From positions 1-5,648 of the forward strand of contig JAITMY010000158.1 of assembly GCA_031290755.1 (NCBI GenBank): a stretch of 5,648 nt of DNA, given 5' to 3'. Made by a program: the position numbers and the translations under genes. Shown in pieces: positions 1 through 5,460 of the stretch. The notes beneath the pieces are model-generated. The model searched no databases and was not told the DNA's origin. It saw only the letters and a program-made list of their open reading frames with translations. Source of the DNA: Prevotellaceae bacterium. Lineage in GTDB: Bacteria; Bacteroidota; Bacteroidia; Bacteroidales; UBA932. How positions within the stretch are numbered: position 1 is the first letter of the stretch; each line of letters starts with the position of its first letter.

Positions 1-2
1 GG

Positions 3-269
3 CTGATTTACCACGACATTGAGGAGCTGACGAACGGGCGCCTCAAAATAGGCAGCAACACGCACCTCTCGGTGAGCAACTACCGCCCCACACCCCCCCC
101 CAACGCTAACGGAATCAGCGGAGGAAGCAACGGAAGCAACGGAAGCAACGGCGGCGCCCCAAGCCGTCCGAAGTGGCAGCAGCAGCAGCGTCGCCAGATG
201 ACGCAAAACAACAGCGGCGGCGGCAACGGCAACAACCTTCCATCGCCGAGCAGCAACGCGGAAAAATAA
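3..269 (+). CDS. DUF4290-like protein, C-terminal end (5' truncated)
   Basis: The gene enters from the left edge in the frame starting at base 3 and ends at TAA 267-269. The visible part begins LIYHDIEELTNGRLKIGSN, a short charged segment that looks like the end of a folded domain. It then becomes a low-complexity tail rich in Gly, Asn, Ser, Pro and Gln, with three GSN units, a PPP run and a QQQQRR stretch. The tail is hydrophilic and probably disordered. The assignment rests mainly on context: in Bacteroidota a DUF4290 protein of unknown function commonly lies directly before murA, and here the murA start follows after 4 nt, which suggests co-transcription and perhaps translational coupling. 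The true start and the main domain lie outside the window. The reading frame is secure; the family name is a moderate-confidence inference. Confidence 0.6.
   Translation: MIYHDIEELTNGRLKIGSNTHLSVSNYRPTPPPNANGISGGSNGSNGSNGGAPSRPKWQQQQRRQMTQNNSGGGNGNNLPSPSSNAEK
93..101 (+). repeat. C9 homopolymer inside the DUF4290-like gene
   Basis: Nine consecutive C residues encode Pro-Pro-Pro in the low-complexity tail. A slip of one base would change the reading frame of the last 56 or so codons and move the stop away from the murA start. Whether it varies in length is not known. Confidence 0.85.
123..149 (+). repeat. Three tandem 9-bp units (GGAAGCAAC)
   Basis: Three identical copies of GGAAGCAAC lie head to tail in the coding frame and encode (Gly-Ser-Asn)3. 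The unit is a multiple of three, so copy-number change would lengthen or shorten the linker without breaking the frame. A CAG x4 run (177-188, Gln4) follows shortly after, consistent with a freely expanding disordered tail. Confidence 0.85.
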
Positions 270-273
270 CCCA

Positions 274-1575
274 ATGGCCTCGTTTGAAGTTACCGGCACC
301 TGCAAGCTGAAAGGTGAGATTGTCCCGCAAGGCGCGAAGAACGAGGCCTTGCAGGTAATCTGCGCATCGCTGCTCACCACCGAAAAGGTAACCATTCGCA
401 ACATCCCCGACATCTTGGACGTGAACAACCTCATCGCGCTGCTTGCCGCGCTGGGCGTGGAGGTGGTGCGCGAAGGCGTTGGCGTGTGCTCCTTCTGCGC
501 CAGAAACCTCTGCGCGGACTACCTGAAAAGCGCCGAGTTTGCCAAGAAATCCGCCTCGCTGCGCGGCTCCATCATGCTGGTGGGGCCGCTGCTTTCGCGC
601 TTGGGCTTGGTGTACGCCCCGCGCCCGGGCGGCGACAGGATAGGCCGCCGCCGCCTCGACACGCACTTCATCGGGCTGGAAAAGCTGGGGGCGCAGCTCA
701 CCTGCGAGCCTAACGGTGCGCTCTACCGCGTTGAGGCCAAGCAGCTGCAAGGGGCCTACATGCTGCTTGACGAGGCCTCTGTTACGGGCACGGCCAACGT
801 TCTGATGGCCGCCGTGACGGCCAAAGGCACCACGACCATCTACAACGCCGCCTGCGAGCCTTACGTGCAGCAGCTGTGCAGGCTGCTGCTGCGCATGGGC
901 GCCAACATTTCGGGCATCGGCTCGAACCTGCTGGTGGTGGAGGGGGTGGCGCAGCTGGGCGGCGCCGACCACACCATTTTGCCCGACATGATAGAGGTGG
1001 GCAGCTTCATCGGCATGGCCGCCATGACGCGCAGCGAGCTGACCATCAAGGGCACGTCATTCGACAACCTCGGCATCATCCCCCAGGCCTTTCAGCGCTT
1101 AGGCATTACGCTGGAGCGGCGCGGGGACGACATCTACGTCCCGCAGCAGGATGGCTACGAGGTGGAAACGTTTATCGACGGCTCCATTATGACCATTGCC
1201 GACGCGCCGTGGCCGGGGCTTACGCCCGACCTCATCAGCGTGTTCTTGGTGGTGGCCACGCAGGCAAAGGGGAGCGTGCTCATTCACCAAAAAATGTTCG
1301 AGAGCCGCCTCTTTTTCGTTGACAAGCTCATTGACATGGGTTCGCAAATCATCCTGTGCGACCCGCACCGCGCCACGGTGATTGGCAGCAGCACCCTCAG
1401 GCTGCGCCCCACGGTGATGACCTCGCCGGACATTCGCGCAGGGGTGGCGCTGCTCATCGCCGCCATGTGCGCCGACGGCAAAAGCATTATTCACAACATC
1501 GAGCAGATAGACCGCGGCTACCAGAATATCGACGGGCGGCTGAACGCGATTGGAGCAAACATTAGACGATTGTAG
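274..1575 (+). CDS. murA: UDP-N-acetylglucosamine 1-carboxyvinyltransferase (MurA)
   Basis: Transfers enolpyruvate from phosphoenolpyruvate to UDP-GlcNAc in the cytoplasm, the first committed step of peptidoglycan synthesis. The protein has 433 residues, a normal full length, with the two-lobed EPSP-synthase-like fold expected. Visible family landmarks are QGAKN (Lys22 and Asn23, same numbering as E. coli), the active-site loop PGGDRIGRRRLDTH (118-131), an Asp-containing WPGLTPD segment (Asp319, matching E. coli Asp305), MFESR (Arg345, matching Arg331) and DIRAG (Arg388, matching Arg397). The loop residue that is the catalytic and fosfomycin-binding Cys115 in E. coli is Asp121 here (codon 634-636), a known natural variant. 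ATG 274 was chosen because it gives the standard N-terminus and sits 4 nt after the previous stop. No promoter is seen just upstream, so it is probably expressed with the preceding gene. Identification is secure. Confidence 0.97.
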   Translation: MASFEVTGTCKLKGEIVPQGAKNEALQVICASLLTTEKVTIRNIPDILDVNNLIALLAALGVEVVREGVGVCSFCARNLCADYLKSAEFAKKSASLRGSIMLVGPLLSRLGLVYAPRPGGDRIGRRRLDTHFIGLEKLGAQLTCEPNGALYRVEAKQLQGAYMLLDEASVTGTANVLMAAVTAKGTTTIYNAACEPYVQQLCRLLLRMGANISGIGSNLLVVEGVAQLGGADHTILPDMIEVGSFIGMAAMTRSELTIKGTSFDNLGIIPQAFQRLGITLERRGDDIYVPQQDGYEVETFIDGSIMTIADAPWPGLTPDLISVFLVVATQAKGSVLIHQKMFESRLFFVDKLIDMGSQIILCDPHRATVIGSSTLRLRPTVMTSPDIRAGVALLIAAMCADGKSIIHNIEQIDRGYQNIDGRLNAIGANIRRL

Positions 1576-1587
1576 GTTAAAATTAGA

Positions 1588-1625
1588 AGTCCACTAAAGT
1601 TAATATACTTATGAATCACTGGACT
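1588..1625. repeat. Spaced inverted repeat AGTCCA / TGGACT in the murA-methylase gap
   Basis: AGTCCA at 1588-1593 is the exact reverse complement of TGGACT at 1620-1625. Between them, AAGT (1597-1600) and ACTT (1607-1610) form a smaller nested pair. There is no following T-run and the stem is short, so it is not a convincing Rho-independent terminator. It might mark the left boundary of the AT-rich insert or be a weak 3' structure for the murA transcript. It could also be chance. Confidence 0.3.
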
Positions 1626-1635
1626 AAATTAAGTA

Positions 1636-1666
1636 TTGAATACGCCAATCAAAGGTCGTACCTTTG
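1636..1666 (+). promoter_or_regulatory. Bacteroidota-type promoter for the DNA methyltransferase
   Basis: TTG at 1636-1638 and TACCTTTG at 1659-1666 are separated by 20 nt, matching the Bacteroidota consensus (TTG/TTTG at -33, TAnnTTTG at -7). Transcription would be expected to start around 1670, leaving only about 0-5 nt before the ATG at 1673, so the message would be nearly leaderless. Confidence 0.65.
1650..1666. promoter_or_regulatory. Perfect 7-bp palindrome over the -7 box (candidate operator)
   Basis: CAAAGGT (1650-1656), a CGT spacer, then ACCTTTG (1660-1666) form a perfect inverted repeat. Its right arm includes most of the -7 box. A dimeric regulator, or the methylase itself, bound here would block the promoter. 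A transcript hairpin is unlikely because the site lies upstream of the expected transcription start. Part of the symmetry could arise because the -7 motif happens to have a mirrored copy. Confidence 0.4.
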
Positions 1667-1672
1667 TAGCCT

Positions 1673-2755
1673 ATGAAAAGTAATTTGCTCATACACTCTG
1701 ACAACCTCACAGGCCTCCATTACCTTTTAGACAACGGGTTTAAAGGTAAAATCGACTTGGTGTATATTGACCCGCCCTACGCCACAGGCGGCAATTTTAC
1801 TATTACCAACGGCAGGGCGACAACCATTAGCAACTCCCGAAACGGCGACATTGCCTATACCGATACGCTGAAGGGTACGGATTTTATTGAATTTCTGCGT
1901 GAACGGTTGCTTTTAATTCGTGAACTGCTGTCGGAACGCGGCTCTATTTACCTGCATATTGACTACAAAATCGGGCACTACGTAAAGGTAATGATGGACG
2001 AAGTGTTTGGTATTGAGAATTTCCGAAACGATATTACAAGAATAAAATGTAACCCGAAAAATTTTGACCGCGTGGGCTACGGCAATATAAAGGACTTGAT
2101 TTTGTTCTACAGCAAAACGTCTAACCCAATTTGGAACGAGCCACGCAAAAAATACTCGGAAAAGGATTTGGAAACTTTGTTTCAAAAAAAAGACAAGCAA
2201 AGTCGCCGATATACCACTGTTCCTATTCACGCTCCGGGCGAAACCGAAAACGGCAAGTCCAATCAACCGTTTAAGGGAATGCTGCCACCCGCAGGCAGGC
2301 ATTGGCGCACCGACGTTGAAACATTGGAGCAATGGGATACGGACGGGTTAATCGAATGGTCGTCAAACGGAAACCCACGAAAAATCATTTATGCCGACGA
2401 GCGTGAGGGTATGCGAGTGCAGGATATTTGGGAGCTTAAAGATCCGCAATATCCTGATTACCCCACAGAAAAAAATGCCGAAATGCTGGACTTAATTGTA
2501 AAAACCTCTTCAAACGAAAATAGCATTGTGATGGATTGTTTTTGCGGTTCGGGAACGGCGCTTAAAGCCGCGCAAATTAATAACAGAAAATGGATTGGCA
2601 TAGACCTGTCGGCATTGGCTATCAAAGCCACCCAAGATAAAATAAATGAAATTCAGGGCGATTTGTTCGTGCGAAAAATAGAGTATGATTTTTTGAAATT
2701 GGAAGCAGAAACAGTCCATCTGCAAGAAAAATATTTGTTGACAGGCACATACTAA
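1673..2755 (+). CDS. Beta-class DNA methyltransferase (N6_N4_Mtase, type III Mod-like), orphan
   Basis: Predicted S-adenosylmethionine-dependent DNA methylase of 360 residues. The order of motifs is diagnostic: the catalytic motif IV DPPY (33-36) is near the N-terminus, and the SAM-binding motif FCGSGT (290-295) near the C-terminus, preceded by YPTEKN (263-268) and followed by WIGIDLS (307-313). This is the beta arrangement, with the target-recognition region in between (about 120-250). DPPY and the overall resemblance to type III Mod proteins favour adenine N6 methylation, but N4-cytosine is not excluded, and the target sequence cannot be read from the protein. It is shorter than usual type III Mod subunits. 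No endonuclease lies beside it: the 97-nt and 24-nt gaps leave no room. Its base composition is much lower in GC than the flanks (17 of 60 in 2641-2700), suggesting horizontal transfer. ATG 1673 gives the typical NLLIHSDNL start. It ends with tandem stops TAA TAG. Confidence 0.9.
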   Translation: MKSNLLIHSDNLTGLHYLLDNGFKGKIDLVYIDPPYATGGNFTITNGRATTISNSRNGDIAYTDTLKGTDFIEFLRERLLLIRELLSERGSIYLHIDYKIGHYVKVMMDEVFGIENFRNDITRIKCNPKNFDRVGYGNIKDLILFYSKTSNPIWNEPRKKYSEKDLETLFQKKDKQSRRYTTVPIHAPGETENGKSNQPFKGMLPPAGRHWRTDVETLEQWDTDGLIEWSSNGNPRKIIYADEREGMRVQDIWELKDPQYPDYPTEKNAEMLDLIVKTSSNENSIVMDCFCGSGTALKAAQINNRKWIGIDLSALAIKATQDKINEIQGDLFVRKIEYDFLKLEAETVHLQEKYLLTGTY

Positions 2756-2764
2756 TAGATACTT

Positions 2765-2774
2765 AAAAAAAAAA
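2765..2774 (+). promoter_or_regulatory. A10 tract just upstream of the panD start
   Basis: Ten consecutive A residues end 5 nt before the panD ATG. There is no Shine-Dalgarno sequence. In Bacteroidota, A-rich unstructured leaders commonly support initiation, so this probably serves as the translation-initiation region. A clear -7/-33 promoter is not visible in the 24-nt gap. The best candidate (TTG 2738-2740, N19, TACTTAAA from 2760) matches the consensus poorly, so panD may be read through from the methylase promoter. Confidence 0.45.
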
Positions 2775-2779
2775 CATTT

Positions 2780-3133
2780 ATGCAAGTAGAAGTTTTGAAG
2801 TCCAAGCTGCATCAGGTTACCATTACGGAGGCCAACCTTTACTACGTGGGCAGCATCACCATTGATGAGGATTTGATGGATGCTGCTAACTTTATTGCCA
2901 ACGAAAAGGTAACGATAGTCAACATCAACAACGGCGAGCGGCTTGATACCTACATCATCAAGGGGAAGCGCGGCAGCGGCGTGATTTGCCTCAACGGGCC
3001 TGCCGCCCGCAAGTGCCACGTGGGCGATGTGGTGGTGATTTTGTCCTACGCCAGCATGGACTTTGAGGAGGCGAAAAAGTTTCACCCCACCGTTGTTTTT
3101 CCCGACAAGGATACTAACCGCCTTGTCCGCTAA
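2780..3133 (+). CDS. panD: Aspartate 1-decarboxylase (PanD)
   Basis: Converts L-aspartate to beta-alanine, which is joined to pantoate to make pantothenate and then coenzyme A; cytoplasmic, normally a tetramer. The protein has 117 residues, close to the usual 115-130. It is made as an inactive chain that cleaves itself between Gly24 and Ser25 to form the pyruvoyl cofactor, and that GS pair is present (YYVGSITID). Other family residues are at their standard positions: Lys9, Arg54, Tyr58 and Asn72 (LNGPAA). The pantothenate ligase gene panC, often a neighbour in this phylum, is not in the window. The methyltransferase lies directly upstream (24 nt), and the convergent RlmI-like gene ends 6 nt beyond the panD stop. 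Its composition lies between that of the AT-rich methylase and the GC-rich flanks. Identification is secure. Confidence 0.96.
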   Translation: MQVEVLKSKLHQVTITEANLYYVGSITIDEDLMDAANFIANEKVTIVNINNGERLDTYIIKGKRGSGVICLNGPAARKCHVGDVVVILSYASMDFEEAKKFHPTVVFPDKDTNRLVR

Positions 3134-3139
3134 TCCAGA

Positions 3140-4309
3140 TTACTCTACGTACAGCGCAAGCCCCTTCAGGTACTCCCCTTCGGGGTGGTAGATGCTGATG
3201 GGGTGGTCTGCCGGCTGGGTGAGCCGGTGGAGGATGCGCACGCTGCGCCTGCTCTCCAAGGCCGCGGCGAACACCGCGCCGCAGAATTGCTCTCTGGTAA
3301 CCACCTGCGAGCAGCTGAAGGTAAAGATGATGGCGCCCGACGGCACCTTCTTTAGCGCGAGCGCGTTCAGCTTTTGGTAGGCCTGTAGGGCGTGGCCTGC
3401 CGCCCCGCGGTGCTTGGCAAAGGCCGGCGGGTCGAGTATCACCATATCGTAGCGCTTTTCTGTAAGGTCATTGAGGAAGTCGAAGCTGTTGGCCACGATG
3501 GCTTGGTGCGGCGCCTGCTCGCCAAAGTTGAGCGCAACGTTGGCGGTGGCGTGCGCCACGGCGTCGGCAGAGGTGTCCACCGAGCAAACGTGGGCGGCGC
3601 CGCCCCGCAGCGCGTAGGCCGAGAAGCCGCCCGTGTAGCAAAACAGGTTGAGCACCTGCCGCCCCGCGCTGTAGCGCTCGGCCAAGCTGCGGCTGTCGCG
3701 CTGGTCGAGAAACAGGCCTGTTTTTTGGCCGCGCTCTACGTCCACCGCAAGCTTCAGGCCGTTTTCCAGCACCACCGGCTGCTGCGGCTCTCCCCACAGG
3801 TAGCCATCCTCCGCCTCCATGCTTGCGGGGAGGGTGGCGGCGCTTTTGTCGTACACCGCCGCTACGCTTGGGGCAAGCTCGCTGCGCAGCGCCTGCGCCA
3901 GCTCGTGGCGGGCAAGGTACATGCCGGTGCTGTGCGCCTGTAGCACGGCGGTGGCGCCGTACACGTCAACAATCAGCCCGGGCAGGCCGTCGGCCTCGCC
4001 GTGCACGAGGCGGTAGCAGGAGGTGCGCGGGGAGAGCACCGCTTGCTGGCGCAGGCGGTAGGCGCTGCGGAGCTTTTCGCGCCAAAAGTCGAGGTCGATG
4101 CTGCGGGCCGCGAAGGCCAACATGCGGACTGCGATGCTGCCGGCGGCGTTGGCGTGGCCGACGCCGAGCAGCTGCCCGCCGTCGGCGTAAACCTCGACTA
4201 CGTCGCCATCCTCTACGGGGCCGTCTGCGCTGCGTATCGCGCCCGAAAACACCCAGGGGTGAAAGCGCAGCAGGGCTTCTTCTTTTCCGGGCTTTAAAAA
4301 TATTTTCAT
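3140..4309 (-). CDS. rlmI: RlmI-like 23S rRNA (cytosine-5) methyltransferase, class I SAM-dependent
   Basis: Predicted to methylate a cytosine of 23S rRNA (C1962 in the E. coli enzyme); the exact target here is inferred. Taken from ATG 4309 the protein has 389 residues, close to E. coli RlmI (396). An N-terminal PUA-type RNA-binding domain (about 1-75) starts MKIFLKPGKE and contains HPWVFSGAI. After a middle segment comes the family signature KTGLFLDQRDSR (196-207), then the SAM-binding motif VLNLFCYTGGFS (219-230), the acidic SVDTS strand (243-247), motif IV DPPAF (293-297), and FSCSQ (331-335), whose Cys333 is the likely catalytic cysteine. A longer open frame continues upstream into porQ, but only from MKIF does the family begin. 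An alternative ATG at 4318 (MVAM) would overlap the porQ stop by 7 nt. The chosen ATG lies 2 nt after that stop (TAGCCATG), so the two genes are probably co-transcribed and translationally coupled. Confidence 0.9.
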   Translation of the reverse strand: MKIFLKPGKEEALLRFHPWVFSGAIRSADGPVEDGDVVEVYADGGQLLGVGHANAAGSIAVRMLAFAARSIDLDFWREKLRSAYRLRQQAVLSPRTSCYRLVHGEADGLPGLIVDVYGATAVLQAHSTGMYLARHELAQALRSELAPSVAAVYDKSAATLPASMEAEDGYLWGEPQQPVVLENGLKLAVDVERGQKTGLFLDQRDSRSLAERYSAGRQVLNLFCYTGGFSAYALRGGAAHVCSVDTSADAVAHATANVALNFGEQAPHQAIVANSFDFLNDLTEKRYDMVILDPPAFAKHRGAAGHALQAYQKLNALALKKVPSGAIIFTFSCSQVVTREQFCGAVFAAALESRRSVRILHRLTQPADHPISIYHPEGEYLKGLALYVE

Positions 4310-4311
4310 GG

Positions 4312-5343
4312 CTACCATTGGTTTATGTTTAAAAGGAGGCTGAGCTGGTTGGAGGATGCGCCGGCCTGGTAGGTTGCGCGGGCGTAGCGCAGCTCGACGT
4401 ACTTTAGGAGCAGCCCGAAGCCAAAGGAGAAGCCTGCGCCGCCGCTGCTTTCGCCCACGGCGAGCTCGCTGCTTCGGCGGTAGCTGTAGCCCCCCATGAG
4501 GCAAAAATACTTCGACGGCGCCACCATCACGCCCAGCGAGAGGTGGCTCAGCAGCTCCTTCCCGACCTTGAGCGCGGCGCTTTCGCCCTGCGCCTCGCCG
4601 TTGAGCGAGGTGGTGGCTGTGCCGGTGCTGTGGTAGAGGTCGAATGTTTGCAAATCGTTGAAGGTAACGGCAAAGCCGAGGGGCGCCCGCTCGAGCTTCT
4701 GGGCGAGGCAAAGCTGGATTTCAAAGGGGAGCGGCTCGCGGTTGCCCTCGCGGTAGGGCTTGAGCTGTAGGCCGGCGTTTTTGAGCGACAGGGTGGCGTT
4801 GAACAGGCCGTCGGCGCTGCGGTAGCGCGCCCCCACGCTGAGCGCTGCGCCGTAGGAGGAGTAGCGCTCGAGCTGCGAGGAAATGGCGGTGATGCTTGCC
4901 CCCACGCTGAGAAAGCGCGCCACGCTGCGGGCGTAGTGCAGCGCTACGGCCAGCTCGCTGGCGCTGAATTGCCCGAGCTCTTCGCCCGCCTCGCTCAGCT
5001 CGGCGAGCTGGCCGTAGCTTAGGCCTGCGAAGCTCACGCCGAAGGTGCCCACGCCCGCGGCGTGCCACGCGCCGCTAAGGCTGCTGTGCGCCACGTCGGC
5101 AAAGGAGGCGAGGTAGGCGGCGTGGAGGGTGAGGTGCATGGCGCTGTCGAGCAGGGCGGGGTTTTGCGGCACCATGCCCACGTTGTTGCCCAGCGGCGCA
5201 AGGCCTGCGCCCGCCAGCGCCGCCGCGTGGGGCGACGCGGGCAGCTGGAGGAAGCGGTAGATGCTTTCGCCGCCGGCCTGCGCCGCAAGGGGCGCGCAGG
5301 TTAGGGCGGTTAGGGCGAGTATGGCGCTGAGTTTTTTGAGCAT
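4312..5343 (-). CDS. porQ: Type IX secretion system outer-membrane protein PorQ
   Basis: PorQ belongs to the type IX secretion system, which exports cargo carrying a C-terminal signal to the cell surface in Bacteroidota; it is a predicted outer-membrane beta-barrel. The 343-residue product has a signal peptide: MLKK, a hydrophobic stretch to about residue 20, and an AQA site with likely cleavage after Ala23. Cys16 does not fit a lipobox. The mature protein opens GGESIYRFLQLPASPHAAALAG and continues with QNPALL (60-65), which is the PorQ family opening. The rest alternates polar and hydrophobic residues with many Gly, Tyr and Phe, as in a barrel, and ends in an aromatic residue (NINQW), the usual outer-membrane assembly signal. 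ATG 5343 gives a complete signal peptide and sits just downstream of a good promoter. It is the first gene of a unit with the rlmI-like gene. A relative of the PorV/FadL type is the main alternative. Confidence 0.87.
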   Translation of the reverse strand: MLKKLSAILALTALTCAPLAAQAGGESIYRFLQLPASPHAAALAGAGLAPLGNNVGMVPQNPALLDSAMHLTLHAAYLASFADVAHSSLSGAWHAAGVGTFGVSFAGLSYGQLAELSEAGEELGQFSASELAVALHYARSVARFLSVGASITAISSQLERYSSYGAALSVGARYRSADGLFNATLSLKNAGLQLKPYREGNREPLPFEIQLCLAQKLERAPLGFAVTFNDLQTFDLYHSTGTATTSLNGEAQGESAALKVGKELLSHLSLGVMVAPSKYFCLMGGYSYRRSSELAVGESSGGAGFSFGFGLLLKYVELRYARATYQAGASSNQLSLLLNINQW

Positions 5344-5361
5344 AGCTACTTTTTATGAACC

Positions 5362-5384
5362 GGCAAAAGTAAGCATATTTTGCC
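5362..5384. promoter_or_regulatory. Inverted repeat GGCAAAA / TTTTGCC over the porQ -7 box
   Basis: GGCAAAA (5362-5368) and TTTTGCC (5378-5384) are perfect 7-bp arms with a 9-nt spacer, a 23-bp dyad covering the -7 box and part of the -33/-7 spacer. It is a candidate repressor site. One arm is partly the -7 motif itself, so chance symmetry is possible. Confidence 0.35.
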
Positions 5385-5394
5385 TCACCTGCAA
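5364..5394 (-). promoter_or_regulatory. Bacteroidota-type promoter for porQ-rlmI
   Basis: Read on the minus strand, TTG (5394-5392) and TACTTTTG (5371-5364) are separated by 20 nt, the same spacing as the methylase promoter. The predicted transcription start is near 5360, giving a leader of about 16 nt to the porQ ATG. Confidence 0.65.
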
Positions 5395-5405
5395 GCGGTC
5401 AGCCC

Positions 5406-5422
5406 AAAGTGTTCGAAACTTT
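5406..5422. promoter_or_regulatory. Near-palindrome AAAGT-g-TTCGAA-ACTTT upstream of the porQ promoter
   Basis: The arms AAAGT (5406-5410) and ACTTT (5418-5422) flank the palindrome TTCGAA (5412-5417), with one extra G breaking the symmetry. It begins 12 bp upstream of the porQ -33 element and overlaps an 8-bp palindrome TTTATAAA (5420-5427). This position would suit an activator or other DNA-binding dimer. No following T-run is present on either strand, so a terminator is unlikely. Confidence 0.3.
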
Positions 5423-5460
5423 ATAAAAGCAGCACACTTGCACCATGGCGCTAAGGCAGC

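Noticed and set aside
115..972. Long minus-strand open frame opposite murA
   Set aside because: It is a typical antisense shadow of a GC-rich gene, with His/Arg/Gly-rich content and no recognisable motif; murA is clearly the coding strand.
2734..2767. A separate panD promoter (TTG-N19-TACTTAAA)
   Set aside because: The -7 candidate matches only the TA and one T of TAnnTTTG, so it is too weak to call.
3171..3190. CCCC-TTC-GGGG hairpin near the panD/rlmI junction as a terminator
   Set aside because: The stem is only 4 bp, there is no T-run, and the bases encode the conserved HPEGEY end of the RlmI-like protein.
4310..4711. Long upstream extension of the RlmI-like frame into porQ
   Set aside because: The extra residues are Arg/Ala-rich shadow sequence of a GC-rich gene in another frame. 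The family N-terminus begins at MKIF, and porQ is the better coding frame there.
5323..5343. PorQ as a lipoprotein through Cys16
   Set aside because: The residues before Cys16 are Ala-Leu-Thr, which do not fit a lipobox, and an AQA signal-peptidase I site follows at 21-23.
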